Shown here one piece after another: positions 32,496 to 41,468 of a stretch of 64,000 nucleotides of DNA. The DNA is taken from positions 1-64,000 of the forward strand of contig CANSAE010000001.1 of NCBI GenBank assembly GCA_947644595.1. Direction: 5' to 3'. The notes below the pieces were generated by a model. That model had not been told where the DNA came from. It saw only the letters and a list, made by a program, of their open reading frames with translations, and did no database searches. Source of the stretch: an uncultured Clostridia bacterium (GTDB lineage: Bacteria; Bacillota; Clostridia; Oscillospirales; Oscillospiraceae). How positions within the stretch are numbered: the stretch's first letter is position 1; each line of letters starts with the position of its first letter. The position numbers and the translations under genes are program-made.

Positions 32496-33371
32496 ATGAA
32501 AAGTATGACCGGCTATGGCGGTGCCAAAGGTACTGCGGAGGGCTTGGAACTGAGCATTGAACTTAAGAGTGTGAATAACCGGTTCTTGGATACTTCTGTG
32601 CGGATGCCCAGGGCGTATCTGTTTGCGGAGGAAACCGTAAAATCTGCTGTCCAGCGGCATGTTACCCGGGGAAAGGTGGATGTGTTTGTTACCATTGACT
32701 CATCGCAGACCGATGATATAGTGGTAAAGGTGAATGAGCCGCTTTTGCGGGGCTATCTTGCGGCCATCCGCGGTGTTGCAGAGGCCTATGGACTGACAGA
32801 CGATGCCACCGCCATGAATGTATGTCGGTTTAACGATGTGCTTACAGTGGAGAAACAGGAAGCGGATCAGGAAGCGGTGGCTGCGGCGATCGGCCGGGTA
32901 CTGGAACAGGCGCTGACGGAATATGACACCATGCGCCAACGGGAAGGGGACAAGCTGCGGGAGGATATCATTGCCCGCATTACGTCTATTGAAGCGATGG
33001 TAGGCGTCGTGGAAGAAGCTTCTCCGAAAACTGTAGCGGATTATCGGGCGCGGCTGGAACAAAAAATGCGGGAAGTGCTGGATACTACCGGCATTGAGGA
33101 ATCCCGGATTTTGATGGAAGCGGCCATTTTTGCGGATAAAGTGGCAGTGGATGAAGAAACGGTCCGCCTGCGCAGCCATATCTCCCAAATGCGGGAAATG
33201 ATTGAAACCGATGTTCCCATAGGGCGAAAGCTGGACTTTTTGGTCCAGGAAATGAACCGGGAAACCAATACGATCGGCTCCAAGTGCCAGAATTCCGAGA
33301 TCGCTCATGTGGTTGTGGATATCAAGGCGGAGATTGAGAAAATTCGGGAACAGATTCAGAATGTAGAATAG
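32496..33371 (+). CDS. YicC-family endoribonuclease
   Basis: 291 residues. The opening MKSMTGYGGAKGTAEG and SIELKSVNNRFLDTSVRMPR match YicC_N, and the end ETDVPIGRKLDFLVQEMNRETNTIGSKCQNSEIAHVVVDIKAEIEKIREQIQNVE matches the DUF1732 domain. YicC and YloC proteins cut RNA and are linked to stationary-phase survival. The gene order yicC-remA-gmk-rpoZ-priA is conserved in Firmicutes, which supports the call. Confidence 0.94.
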   Translation: MKSMTGYGGAKGTAEGLELSIELKSVNNRFLDTSVRMPRAYLFAEETVKSAVQRHVTRGKVDVFVTIDSSQTDDIVVKVNEPLLRGYLAAIRGVAEAYGLTDDATAMNVCRFNDVLTVEKQEADQEAVAAAIGRVLEQALTEYDTMRQREGDKLREDIIARITSIEAMVGVVEEASPKTVADYRARLEQKMREVLDTTGIEESRILMEAAIFADKVAVDEETVRLRSHISQMREMIETDVPIGRKLDFLVQEMNRETNTIGSKCQNSEIAHVVVDIKAEIEKIREQIQNVE

Positions 33372-33383
33372 GAGGCTGCCGGA

Positions 33384-33635
33384 TTGAGATTTGTGAACAT
33401 CGGATTTGGCGGCATTGTGGCGCAGGAGAGAATCGTGGCGGTTGTGAGCCCGGACTCCGCCCCCATCAAACGGATGGTTCAGGACATGAGAGAAAAGGGC
33501 TTGCTGATTGATGCGTCTTTTGGCCGGAAAACCCAGGCGGTACTGGTGATGGACAGCGGACATATTGTCTTATCTGCACAGCCTCCGGAAACTATTGGAG
33601 AAGCGATGCATAAAGGGGAGAAAAACAATGCCTAA
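33384..33635 (+). CDS. remA: RemA (DUF370) DNA-binding regulator
   Basis: 83 residues starting at TTG 33384 behind AGGAGG. The core FVNIGFGGIVAQERIVAVVSPDSAPIKRMVQDMRE and DASFGRKTQAVLVMDSGHIVLSA are those of RemA. In Bacillus it activates matrix and osmoprotection genes as a ring-forming DNA-binding protein. Its role in Clostridia is less studied. It overlaps gmk by 8 bases. Confidence 0.93.
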   Translation: MRFVNIGFGGIVAQERIVAVVSPDSAPIKRMVQDMREKGLLIDASFGRKTQAVLVMDSGHIVLSAQPPETIGEAMHKGEKNNA

Positions 33636-34224
33636 AGGAAAACTGCTGGTGCTTTCCGGTCCATCCGGTGCGGGGAAGAGCACCGTGGTGGCGAGACTGA
33701 TGACCATGCGGGACGATGTGTGCTTTTCCGTATCCGCTACGACTCGTGCGCCCCGTCCGGGAGAAGTGGACGGCGTGAATTATTTCTTCGTTACCCGGGA
33801 ACGCTTTGACGAGATGGTACGAGAAAATGCGCTGTTGGAGCATGCGGAATATGTGGGCAATTGCTATGGGACTCCACGGGACTATGTGGCGCAGAAACTG
33901 GAGTCCGGAATGAATGTGATCCTGGATATTGAAGTGCAGGGGGCACGTCAGGTCATGGAACGGGCGCCAGAAGCCATTCCGGTGTTCCTCATGCCTCCCA
34001 GCCTTTTGGAACTGGAGCGTCGGCTCCGGGCCAGAGGAACGGAAAGTGAAGATGCGATTCTGGGCCGCCTGAAACGGGCGAGAGAAGAATACCACGCCGA
34101 TTTTTATCGTTATATCGTCATCAATGATAATGTGGAGACCGCGGCAAGAGAGCTGGATGCAATCATTACTGCGGCGCACTGTACGTATGATGACAGGAAG
34201 AATATTTTGAAAGAGGTAGAATGA
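33628..34224 (+). CDS. gmk: Guanylate kinase
   Basis: 198 residues. Walker A SGPSGAGKST (10-19), GMP-binding SATTRAPRPGEVDGVNYFF, and the late NDNVETAARELDAII segment are all present. Start ATG 33628 has GGGGAG 8 bases upstream; the longer frame upstream is remA sequence in another register. It phosphorylates GMP and dGMP. Confidence 0.96.
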   Translation: MPKGKLLVLSGPSGAGKSTVVARLMTMRDDVCFSVSATTRAPRPGEVDGVNYFFVTRERFDEMVRENALLEHAEYVGNCYGTPRDYVAQKLESGMNVILDIEVQGARQVMERAPEAIPVFLMPPSLLELERRLRARGTESEDAILGRLKRAREEYHADFYRYIVINDNVETAARELDAIITAAHCTYDDRKNILKEVE

Positions 34225-34226
34225 TT

Positions 34227-34415
34227 ATGATGTTATATCCCCCCATGGGCGACCTGATGGACAAGGTTGGCAGCCGCTATCTGCTGGTAAATATGGTAGC
34301 CCGCCGGGCCAGAGAAATTTCTGACGAGGCCGAGGAATCCGGAATTGCTATTGACGAAAAAACGGTATCCCTGGCCATTGACGAAATCTATACCGGCAAA
34401 CTGGTGATGAAGTAA
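34227..34415 (+). CDS. rpoZ: RNA polymerase omega subunit
   Basis: 62 residues: MMLYPPMGDLMDKVGSRYLL then VARRAREI and DEKTVSLAIDEIYTGKLVM. Three near starts exist (34221, 34227, 34230). ATG 34227 is preferred because AGAGGT lies 9 bases before it, whereas 34221 leaves only 3 bases. It follows gmk as in many Firmicutes. Confidence 0.93.
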   Translation: MMLYPPMGDLMDKVGSRYLLVNMVARRAREISDEAEESGIAIDEKTVSLAIDEIYTGKLVMK

Positions 34416-34451
34416 AACAAACAGAGAAAAACAGGAGGGGAGGCGCGGCAG

Positions 34452-36911
34452 TTGGAGAACCGTGTTGCAAAGATCGCGGTTTCCGCCGCAACTTACTGGA
34501 CCGACCGCCCTTATGACTATAACGTGCCGCCCGAATTTGCAGACGCTGTGAAGCCGGGTGTGCGCGTTATTGTGCCGTTTTCCAGAGGCAATCGAAAGTG
34601 TGAAGGAGTTGTCCTTTCCCTGGCTGAAACGAGCGAATACGGGCAATTAAAGCCCATTGCATCCATACTGGATCAGTTGCCCGTATTGACACCGGGACAG
34701 TTGAAATTAGCCCTGTGGATGCGCAGCCGGTTTTATTGCACCGTGTATGATGCGGTAAAGGCGATTTTACCGGCGGGACTGTGGTACGAGATCAGCTCCC
34801 GGGTGACGTTGTCCCCCGGTTATGACCGCGATTTGTCATATGCTGCTGCCGGCCGCTCAAAACAGCAGGCCTGCGTGCTGGATATTCTGTTTGCCAACGG
34901 TGGAATGTGTGACCGTAGTGTGATCGAACGCGCGTTTTGTGATAAAGACCCCGGAAATGCTTTGTCTGCGCTGCTGAAGCACGGTGTGATTCAAATGGAT
35001 TCCCGGGAAAAGCGCAAGGCGGGGGATAAAATGCGGGACTTCGTGATACTGGCCGTCCCTGCGGAAGATGCTGTGGCGGAAGCAGTGCGAAAGAAGCGCC
35101 GTGCACCGGCCCAATCTGCTGTTTTGGAACTGGTAGCAAGTGTCGGCCGTGTGTCGGCGGAGGAGATCAAATACTTTACAGGCTGCACGATCCAGCCAAT
35201 CCGGGCCCTGGAAAAGGCTGGATTCGTTCTCATAGAGCAGGAAGAGATCTATCGCCATAAGGTGACCTATGACGGAGAATTACGGAAACTGCCGGCACTT
35301 ACAGACGCACAGCACACAGCTTATCATGGCCTGCTGGCCCTTGCGAATGCCGGAGAAGCACACTGTGCGCTTTTGTTCGGCGTTACTGGCAGCGGAAAAA
35401 CAACGGTTTATATCCATCTGATCAGCGAGATGCTTCGTCAGGGGAAAACCTCCGTTCTTTTGGTGCCGGAGATCGCACTAACGCCGCAAATGCTCCAGGC
35501 ATTTTCCTCTCATTTTGGGGAAGAAATTGCCGTTTTACACTCATCTCTATCCATCACAGAGCGATACGATGAATGGAAACGGATCAAAAGCGGGAAAGCC
35601 CATGTGGTCATCGGTACGAGAAGTGCCGTGTTTGCGCCCGTGGAAAATCTGGGTATCATCATTTTGGACGAAGAGCAGGAGGATACCTATAAGTCGGAAA
35701 ACGCGCCCCGGTATCATGCCAGAGATGTGGCAAAGTTTTTGTGTGTCCAGCATAAGGCATTGCTTTTGCTTGGCTCGGCCACACCCTGTTTGGAGAGCCG
35801 CTATGCAGCGGAAATGGGAAAGTACAGCTTTTTTACTTTGCCGGGACGATATAATGCCAAAGCGCTGCCACCGGTCTCCGTGGTGGATATGAAGCGGGAA
35901 CTTCGCCGGGGAAACGGTGGGGAAATCAGCAGCTTTCTGCGGAAAGAATTACAGGCGAATCTGGACCGGGGAGAGCAGAGCATTTTGTTTCTCAACCGCC
36001 GCGGCGCCAGTAAATTGATTACCTGCGGAGAATGCGGCTATACGTACCAATGTCCCAATTGCAGCGCGAACATGACCTATCACAGCGCAAACCAGCGGCT
36101 TATGTGCCATTATTGCGGACATACGCAGGCGGTGGACAAGTGGTGTCCGGAATGCGGCGGTATCTTGAAATTCACCGGTGCGGGAACACAGAAAATCGAA
36201 GAAGAACTGAGAGCGCTATTTCCCGGAACGGATATCCTGCGCATGGATACAGATACTGTAGCACCTGCTGGCTCCCATGAGATTTTACTGCGGCGCTTTC
36301 GGGAAGAGAAAATCCCTATTATGATCGGCACCCAGATGGTCACCAAAGGACTTGATTTTGAAAATGTTACGCTGGTAGGTGTTTTATCCGCCGATCAGAG
36401 TTTATATACCGGTAATTTCCGGTCCGGAGAGCGGACCTTCTCCCTGATTACACAGGTGGTGGGGCGCTGCGGCCGCGGAGAGAAAGCAGGCCGCGCCGTG
36501 ATCCAGACGTTTACGCCGGACAATGAGATCATTCGTCAGGCTGCCGGTCAGGACTATGAGGCGTTTTATCATGGTGAGCTGGAAATGCGGCGGATACAGA
36601 ATAATCCGCCGTTTACGGAGATGACGGTGATTACCGCAGCAGGAAGCAATGAATCTATCACCTTGCGCTGCGCGGCGGATATCAGAAACGTCCTGCAAAG
36701 GCAGTTCCACGGAGACCCGTCTGTCACTGTAATCGGTCCGGCTCCTTATGCGGTCGTCCGAATGAATAACCGGTTTCGATATAGAGTGACGCTTCTCGGA
36801 CAAGAGAGCAAGTGTCTCCGGCAGACAGTTGCAGATATTTTGTGCGACTATAATACCCGAAAAGAATTCAAAGGCGTGTCGGTATTCGCAGACGCGAATC
36901 CGATGGACTAA
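34452..36911 (+). CDS. priA: Primosomal helicase PriA
   Basis: 819 residues; restarts stalled replication forks. An N-terminal DNA-binding domain (about 1-110) is followed by a winged-helix region and a superfamily 2 helicase: Walker A FGVTGSGKTTVYIHLI, LVPEIALTPQM, DEEQ box ILDEEQEDTYKSE, GSATPCLESRY. Eight cysteines in CGECGYTYQCPNC ... CHYCGH ... CPECGG form the two zinc sites. The C-terminal helicase lobe has GTQMVTKGLDFENVTLVGVL and QVVGRCGRGEKAGRAVIQT. TTG start at 34452 behind GGGGAGG. Confidence 0.96.
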   Translation: MENRVAKIAVSAATYWTDRPYDYNVPPEFADAVKPGVRVIVPFSRGNRKCEGVVLSLAETSEYGQLKPIASILDQLPVLTPGQLKLALWMRSRFYCTVYDAVKAILPAGLWYEISSRVTLSPGYDRDLSYAAAGRSKQQACVLDILFANGGMCDRSVIERAFCDKDPGNALSALLKHGVIQMDSREKRKAGDKMRDFVILAVPAEDAVAEAVRKKRRAPAQSAVLELVASVGRVSAEEIKYFTGCTIQPIRALEKAGFVLIEQEEIYRHKVTYDGELRKLPALTDAQHTAYHGLLALANAGEAHCALLFGVTGSGKTTVYIHLISEMLRQGKTSVLLVPEIALTPQMLQAFSSHFGEEIAVLHSSLSITERYDEWKRIKSGKAHVVIGTRSAVFAPVENLGIIILDEEQEDTYKSENAPRYHARDVAKFLCVQHKALLLLGSATPCLESRYAAEMGKYSFFTLPGRYNAKALPPVSVVDMKRELRRGNGGEISSFLRKELQANLDRGEQSILFLNRRGASKLITCGECGYTYQCPNCSANMTYHSANQRLMCHYCGHTQAVDKWCPECGGILKFTGAGTQKIEEELRALFPGTDILRMDTDTVAPAGSHEILLRRFREEKIPIMIGTQMVTKGLDFENVTLVGVLSADQSLYTGNFRSGERTFSLITQVVGRCGRGEKAGRAVIQTFTPDNEIIRQAAGQDYEAFYHGELEMRRIQNNPPFTEMTVITAAGSNESITLRCAADIRNVLQRQFHGDPSVTVIGPAPYAVVRMNNRFRYRVTLLGQESKCLRQTVADILCDYNTRKEFKGVSVFADANPMD

Positions 36912-36923
36912 AGGAGAATCAAT

Positions 36924-37439
36924 ATGGCACTTAGAAATATCCTGACGGTAGGAGAACCCGCACTGAATAAACTATGCCGGCCCTACACGGAATTTGGCCC
37001 CCGGCTCCATGAACTGCTGGACGATATGCGGGAGACCCTGATCCAAGCTGACGGAGTGGGCTTGGCGGCACCGCAGGTAGGTGTGCTGCGCCGGGCAGTG
37101 CTGGTCATTGAGACCAATCACGCCGAGGACGAGGAGGACCTTTTCCTGGAATTGATAAATCCGGAGATCATTGCATCGGAAGGAGAGCAGACCGGAGAAG
37201 AAGGTTGTCTGAGCCTGCCCGGGGAGTGCGGGATCGTTACCCGGCCTATGGTGGTCACTGTCCGGGCCCAGGACCGGAACGGCAACCCCTTTGAATACAC
37301 CGGAGAGGGGCTTACCGCTCGGTGCTTTTGCCATGAGCTGGACCATTTGGATGGCGTTTTATATCCGGAACGGGCGGAGCGAATGCTTACCCAGGAAGAA
37401 ATGATGGAATACGCTGACGAGATCGGGGAAGAAGCATAA
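36924..37439 (+). CDS. def: Peptide deformylase
   Basis: 171 residues with all three metal motifs: GVGLAAPQVG (about 44-53), EEGCLSLPGE and HELDHLDGVL. It removes the N-formyl group from new proteins. GGAG precedes ATG 36924. It overlaps fmt, which adds the formyl group, by one base. Confidence 0.97.
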   Translation: MALRNILTVGEPALNKLCRPYTEFGPRLHELLDDMRETLIQADGVGLAAPQVGVLRRAVLVIETNHAEDEEDLFLELINPEIIASEGEQTGEEGCLSLPGECGIVTRPMVVTVRAQDRNGNPFEYTGEGLTARCFCHELDHLDGVLYPERAERMLTQEEMMEYADEIGEEA

Positions 37440-38359
37440 TGCGCATTGTTTTTATGGGAACGCCGGACTTTGCGGCGGTCTCTCTGGAAAAGTTGATTCA
37501 AGAAGGCTTTGAAATAGTGGGCGTATTTACACAGCCGGACAAGCCCAAAGGCCGTGGTATGAAGCTGGCGCCCTGCGAAACCAAAGCGGTGGCTCTGGCC
37601 CACGGTCTGCCGGTCTATCAGCCGGAAAAGCTGCGGGACGGTATGGCAGCGGACCTGCTGAAAGAACTGCGGCCGGAAATTTTGGTCGTGGTGGCGTATG
37701 GCCGGATCCTACCGCCAGAAATTCTGGAATTACCCCAGTATGGTGCAGTCAATGTTCATGGTTCTTTGCTTCCGAAACTTCGGGGCAGCGCACCGATTCA
37801 GCGGGCCGTTCTCAACGGAAACACGGTGACCGGCGTGTCAACGATGTATCTGTCAGAGGAAATGGACGCGGGGGACGTGATTTATCAATCAGAGACGGAA
37901 ATCGGCGAATATGAGACCTCTGCCGAACTGTTTGACCGTCTGTCTGTTATGGGTGCGGATCTTCTGATCAAGACCCTGCGGGACATCGAAGCGGGCATAG
38001 CACCTCGTACGCCCCAGGACCACACACAGGCAACATATGCCCCGCCTCTTGAAAAATCCGAATGCCCCATTGACTGGAACAAGCCTGCCAGAGCAGTGAT
38101 CAAGCAGATCTGCGGACTGCAGACTTGGCCGGTGGCGACCACTGTGATCGATGGGACTGACTGCAAAATTCATGCTGCTCTCTATACTGAGACGTATACG
38201 GACTGCACACCGGGAGACATCGTTTCTGCAGGGAAACAAGGCATTGAAATTGCGTGTGCAGCCGGTGAAACGGTGTGTATCACGGAATTGCAGGCGCCCG
38301 GCAAAAAACGGATGAAGGCCTCAGAATATCTTTTGGGGCATCCCATCCAGGTGAATTGA
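37439..38359 (+). CDS. fmt: Methionyl-tRNA formyltransferase
   Basis: 306 residues. FMGTPDFAAVSLEKL opens the formyltransferase domain, with catalytic-site segment AVNVHGSLLPKLRGSAPIQRA and MDAGDVIYQ; the C-terminal OB-like domain begins near TYAPPLEKSECPIDWNKPA. The start overlaps the def stop (TAATG). Confidence 0.97.
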   Translation: MRIVFMGTPDFAAVSLEKLIQEGFEIVGVFTQPDKPKGRGMKLAPCETKAVALAHGLPVYQPEKLRDGMAADLLKELRPEILVVVAYGRILPPEILELPQYGAVNVHGSLLPKLRGSAPIQRAVLNGNTVTGVSTMYLSEEMDAGDVIYQSETEIGEYETSAELFDRLSVMGADLLIKTLRDIEAGIAPRTPQDHTQATYAPPLEKSECPIDWNKPARAVIKQICGLQTWPVATTVIDGTDCKIHAALYTETYTDCTPGDIVSAGKQGIEIACAAGETVCITELQAPGKKRMKASEYLLGHPIQVN

Positions 38360-38360
38360 T

Positions 38361-39659
38361 ATGGCAGATACTCCCAGACAAACAGCTCTCCGCATCCTGA
38401 CCCGCTGCCGGAAAAACGGTTCCTGGAGTGAGGATGCCATTCATGCGGAACTTCAAAAAAGTGCCCTGGATACAAAAGATGCGGCGCTGTGTGCCAGAAT
38501 TTCCATGGGCGTTTTACAAAATACGGAATACTTAGATTTCTATATCGACACTTTTTGCACGATACCTGTGCAAAAATTGGAGCCGAAGGTGCTTGACATT
38601 CTGCGGCTTTCCGCGTATCAGATTTTATTTTTAGATAAGGTCCCACCCTTTGCAGCGGTAGATGAGGGTGTGAAACTCTGTAAACGTCAGGCGAATGGGA
38701 AAGCCGCGGGGCTGGTAAATGCTGTTTTGCGGCGAATCGCGGAGCGGAGGGAAAACCTGCCGGAAATTCCTGGAAAGGGCACCCCTCAGTATCTGGCCGT
38801 CCGGCACAGTCACCCCCTTTGGCTGGTGGAGGAATGTGCTGCCGCGCATGGATATGACTTTACGGAAGGCTTCTTATCGGCCAACAATGCCCAGGCACCG
38901 GTATTTGCCCACGAAAATCCCCTGCGCCCCGGGGATGGCTTAACGGGGATCCCCACGTTGCTTCCGGACTGTATACAACTGGAAAGTGCAGCAGGCCTTG
39001 CGGAAACGGAGGCATTCCAGCAAGGCCGGTTTTATATTCAGGATATGGCGGCGCGTTTAGCAGCAATGGTGGGGGATGCAAAGCCAGAAATGACCGTGCT
39101 GGATGCTTGTGCCGCTCCCGGCGGAAAAAGCGTGGCCAGTGCTATTATGATGAGAAACCGGGGCCGAATCATTTCCTGCGATATCCATCAGAAAAAGCTG
39201 CGTCTTATCAAAGAAAACGCAAAGCGATTGGGAATATTGATCATTGAGACACGGGAAATGGATGCCAGAAAGCCTGATGAGGATCTGCGGGGCATTGCCG
39301 ATCTTGTCATTGCGGATGTCCCCTGTTCGGGACTGGGCGTGATCCGCAGAAAGCCGGAGATCCGCCGGAAGCAACCGGAAGAACTGGACCGGCTGCCGGG
39401 TATCCAGCGGGATATTTTATCGGGATTGGCCCCTTGTGTTAAGCCCGGAGGAGTATTGCTGTACAGTACCTGCACCATCCGGAAAGGGGAAAACGAAGAG
39501 ACGGTACAGACATTTCTTGTCAAGCACCCGGAATTCTTCCCGGAACCCTTTGGAACACCGGTGACAGGTCCTGTAAATACCGGAATGGTGACCCTCTGGC
39601 CCCATATTCATGGAACGGACGGATTTTTTATCTGTAAATTGAGGAAGCAACATGACTGA
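38361..39659 (+). CDS. rsmB: 16S rRNA m5C967 methyltransferase RsmB
   Basis: 432 residues: an N-terminal NusB-like domain (about 1-140), then a SAM-dependent domain with VLDACAAPGGKSVASA, DVPCSGLGVIRRKPEIR and catalytic STCTIRKGENEE. It starts 1 base after the fmt stop and overlaps rlmN by 8 bases. Confidence 0.94.
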   Translation: MADTPRQTALRILTRCRKNGSWSEDAIHAELQKSALDTKDAALCARISMGVLQNTEYLDFYIDTFCTIPVQKLEPKVLDILRLSAYQILFLDKVPPFAAVDEGVKLCKRQANGKAAGLVNAVLRRIAERRENLPEIPGKGTPQYLAVRHSHPLWLVEECAAAHGYDFTEGFLSANNAQAPVFAHENPLRPGDGLTGIPTLLPDCIQLESAAGLAETEAFQQGRFYIQDMAARLAAMVGDAKPEMTVLDACAAPGGKSVASAIMMRNRGRIISCDIHQKKLRLIKENAKRLGILIIETREMDARKPDEDLRGIADLVIADVPCSGLGVIRRKPEIRRKQPEELDRLPGIQRDILSGLAPCVKPGGVLLYSTCTIRKGENEETVQTFLVKHPEFFPEPFGTPVTGPVNTGMVTLWPHIHGTDGFFICKLRKQHD

Positions 39660-40677
39660 CATCAGATCCATGCTCCCGGAGGAATTGGAAGAGGCGTTTC
39701 AGCAAATGGGAGAACCCAAATACCGAGCCGGCCAGGTGTTTGACTGGCTGACCCGGGGCGTGGCCTCCTTTGATGAGATGACCAATCTTCCAAAAGGACT
39801 GCGGCAAAAACTTAATCAGGAATATTTCATTCCGACGTTGACTTGTATTCAAAAACAGGTGTCCCGGGAAGACGGCACCATTAAATATCTTTGGCAGCTT
39901 CCAGATGGCAATGCGGTGGAAACTGTCGTCATGCAGTATCAGTACGGCAATACGGTCTGCATCTCCTCCCAAGTGGGGTGCCGCCAGGGCTGCGCCTTCT
40001 GTGCGTCCACCATCGGCGGACTTGTCCGGAGCCTTACGCCATCAGAAATGCTGTGTGAAGTGCTGTGTTCTCAAATGGAATCCGGGCTTCCGATTGGACA
40101 TATTGTGCTCATGGGCATCGGAGAGCCGCTGGATAATTTTGACAATGTGATGCGCTTTCTGCGACTGGTGAATCATCCCAAAGGACTGAACATCGGGATG
40201 AGGCATATCTCCCTTTCTACCTGCGGAATTACAGAAAAATTTGACAAACTGGCCGCTTATCATTTACAATTGACATTGTCAGTATCCCTGCACGCGCCGG
40301 ATGATGAGACGCGTTCCAAAATTATGCCCGCCAATCGCGGCCGGGGTGTGGAGGAACTCATCTGTGCATGTGAGCGGTATTTTGCCGAGACCGGACGGCG
40401 CATTTCTTTTGAATATGCTATGATCGATGGAGTAAATGATACGCCCTACCATGCAAAACTTCTTGCAAAGCATGCGCGGCGCGTGGGTGCCCATGTAAAT
40501 TTGATTCCTTTGAATCATGTGGAAGAAAGCAAATTTGAACCGTCCAGACCGGAAAACATGAAAGCGTTCCAAAAGATTTTGCAGGGAGCGGATGTGAATG
40601 CGACTGTCCGGCGAAGGCTGGGCGGCGATATTGACGCTTCTTGTGGCCAGCTTCGAAAAAAGCTGGCAGAGAAATAG
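39652..40677 (+). CDS. rlmN: 23S rRNA A2503 methyltransferase RlmN
   Basis: 341 residues, radical SAM enzyme. The 4Fe-4S motif CRQGCAFC is in SQVGCRQGCAFCAST; MGIGEPLDNFDNV and HISLSTCGI follow, and the resolving cysteine is near the C terminus (DIDASCGQLR). It methylates A2503 of 23S rRNA and some tRNAs. The length is normal. Confidence 0.96.
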   Translation: MTDIRSMLPEELEEAFQQMGEPKYRAGQVFDWLTRGVASFDEMTNLPKGLRQKLNQEYFIPTLTCIQKQVSREDGTIKYLWQLPDGNAVETVVMQYQYGNTVCISSQVGCRQGCAFCASTIGGLVRSLTPSEMLCEVLCSQMESGLPIGHIVLMGIGEPLDNFDNVMRFLRLVNHPKGLNIGMRHISLSTCGITEKFDKLAAYHLQLTLSVSLHAPDDETRSKIMPANRGRGVEELICACERYFAETGRRISFEYAMIDGVNDTPYHAKLLAKHARRVGAHVNLIPLNHVEESKFEPSRPENMKAFQKILQGADVNATVRRRLGGDIDASCGQLRKKLAEK

Positions 40678-40698
40678 ACAGCATATGGGGAAATAAAG

Positions 40699-41436
40699 AT
40701 GAAGAGCTTTGGCGTAACGGACAGAGGAAAGGTACGGGCCGAAAACCAGGACAGCTTTGCGATCGAACGCATTGAAAGCAGGGAGTGCTTGGCGGCTGTG
40801 GTGTGTGACGGTATGGGCGGTGAAAATGCCGGCAGTATCGCCAGTACCCTTGCGTCTAAAATTTTCATCTCTTATTTTGTAGACCGTATCATGGCCTCCC
40901 GTGCCAGGAACCCGGATTTGAAGCGGCACATGGTAAATGCCTGCAAGAAGGCAAATGATATCGTATATTCCTATTCTTGTTTCAGCACGGACTATACCGG
41001 TATGGGGACCACGCTGGTCGCGGCATCTATGATTGGGAATCAGGCCGTGATTGCCAACGTGGGAGACAGCCGGGCTTACCATATCAGCCGTAAGCGTATT
41101 GTGCAGATCACAAAAGATCATTCCTATGTGCAAACACTGATTGATAAAGGGATCCTCACCCCGGAACAAGCAAAACGGCACCCGAAAAAGAATTCTATCA
41201 TGCGGGCGCTGGGGGTGGATGAAACGGTAGAATGTGATATTTTCACGCAGAAAATGGCGAAAGGGGAACGGATTCTCCTGTGTTCCGATGGCCTGACAAA
41301 TTTCCTGACTGATGAGGAAATTTTCAAAACCTCCCAGCAGTATAAGCTGCCGGAGGAGTTCAGCCGACAGTTGGTAGACATGGTGCTGGAGCGCGGAGCC
41401 AGTGACAATGTGACGGCTGTCGTGCTTTCAAGATGA
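40699..41436 (+). CDS. stp: PP2C-type Ser/Thr phosphatase (Stp/PrpC)
   Basis: 245 residues. Metal-binding motifs include RAENQDSFAI, VVCDGMGGENAGSIAS, GDSRAYHI and SDGLTNFLTDEE, and the end GASDNVTAVVLS is standard. It reverses phosphorylation by the PASTA kinase encoded next. It ends 32 bases before the kinase start. Confidence 0.95.
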   Translation: MKSFGVTDRGKVRAENQDSFAIERIESRECLAAVVCDGMGGENAGSIASTLASKIFISYFVDRIMASRARNPDLKRHMVNACKKANDIVYSYSCFSTDYTGMGTTLVAASMIGNQAVIANVGDSRAYHISRKRIVQITKDHSYVQTLIDKGILTPEQAKRHPKKNSIMRALGVDETVECDIFTQKMAKGERILLCSDGLTNFLTDEEIFKTSQQYKLPEEFSRQLVDMVLERGASDNVTAVVLSR

Positions 41437-41468
41437 CAACGATAGAACCTTTTGAATGGAGGCGCTCC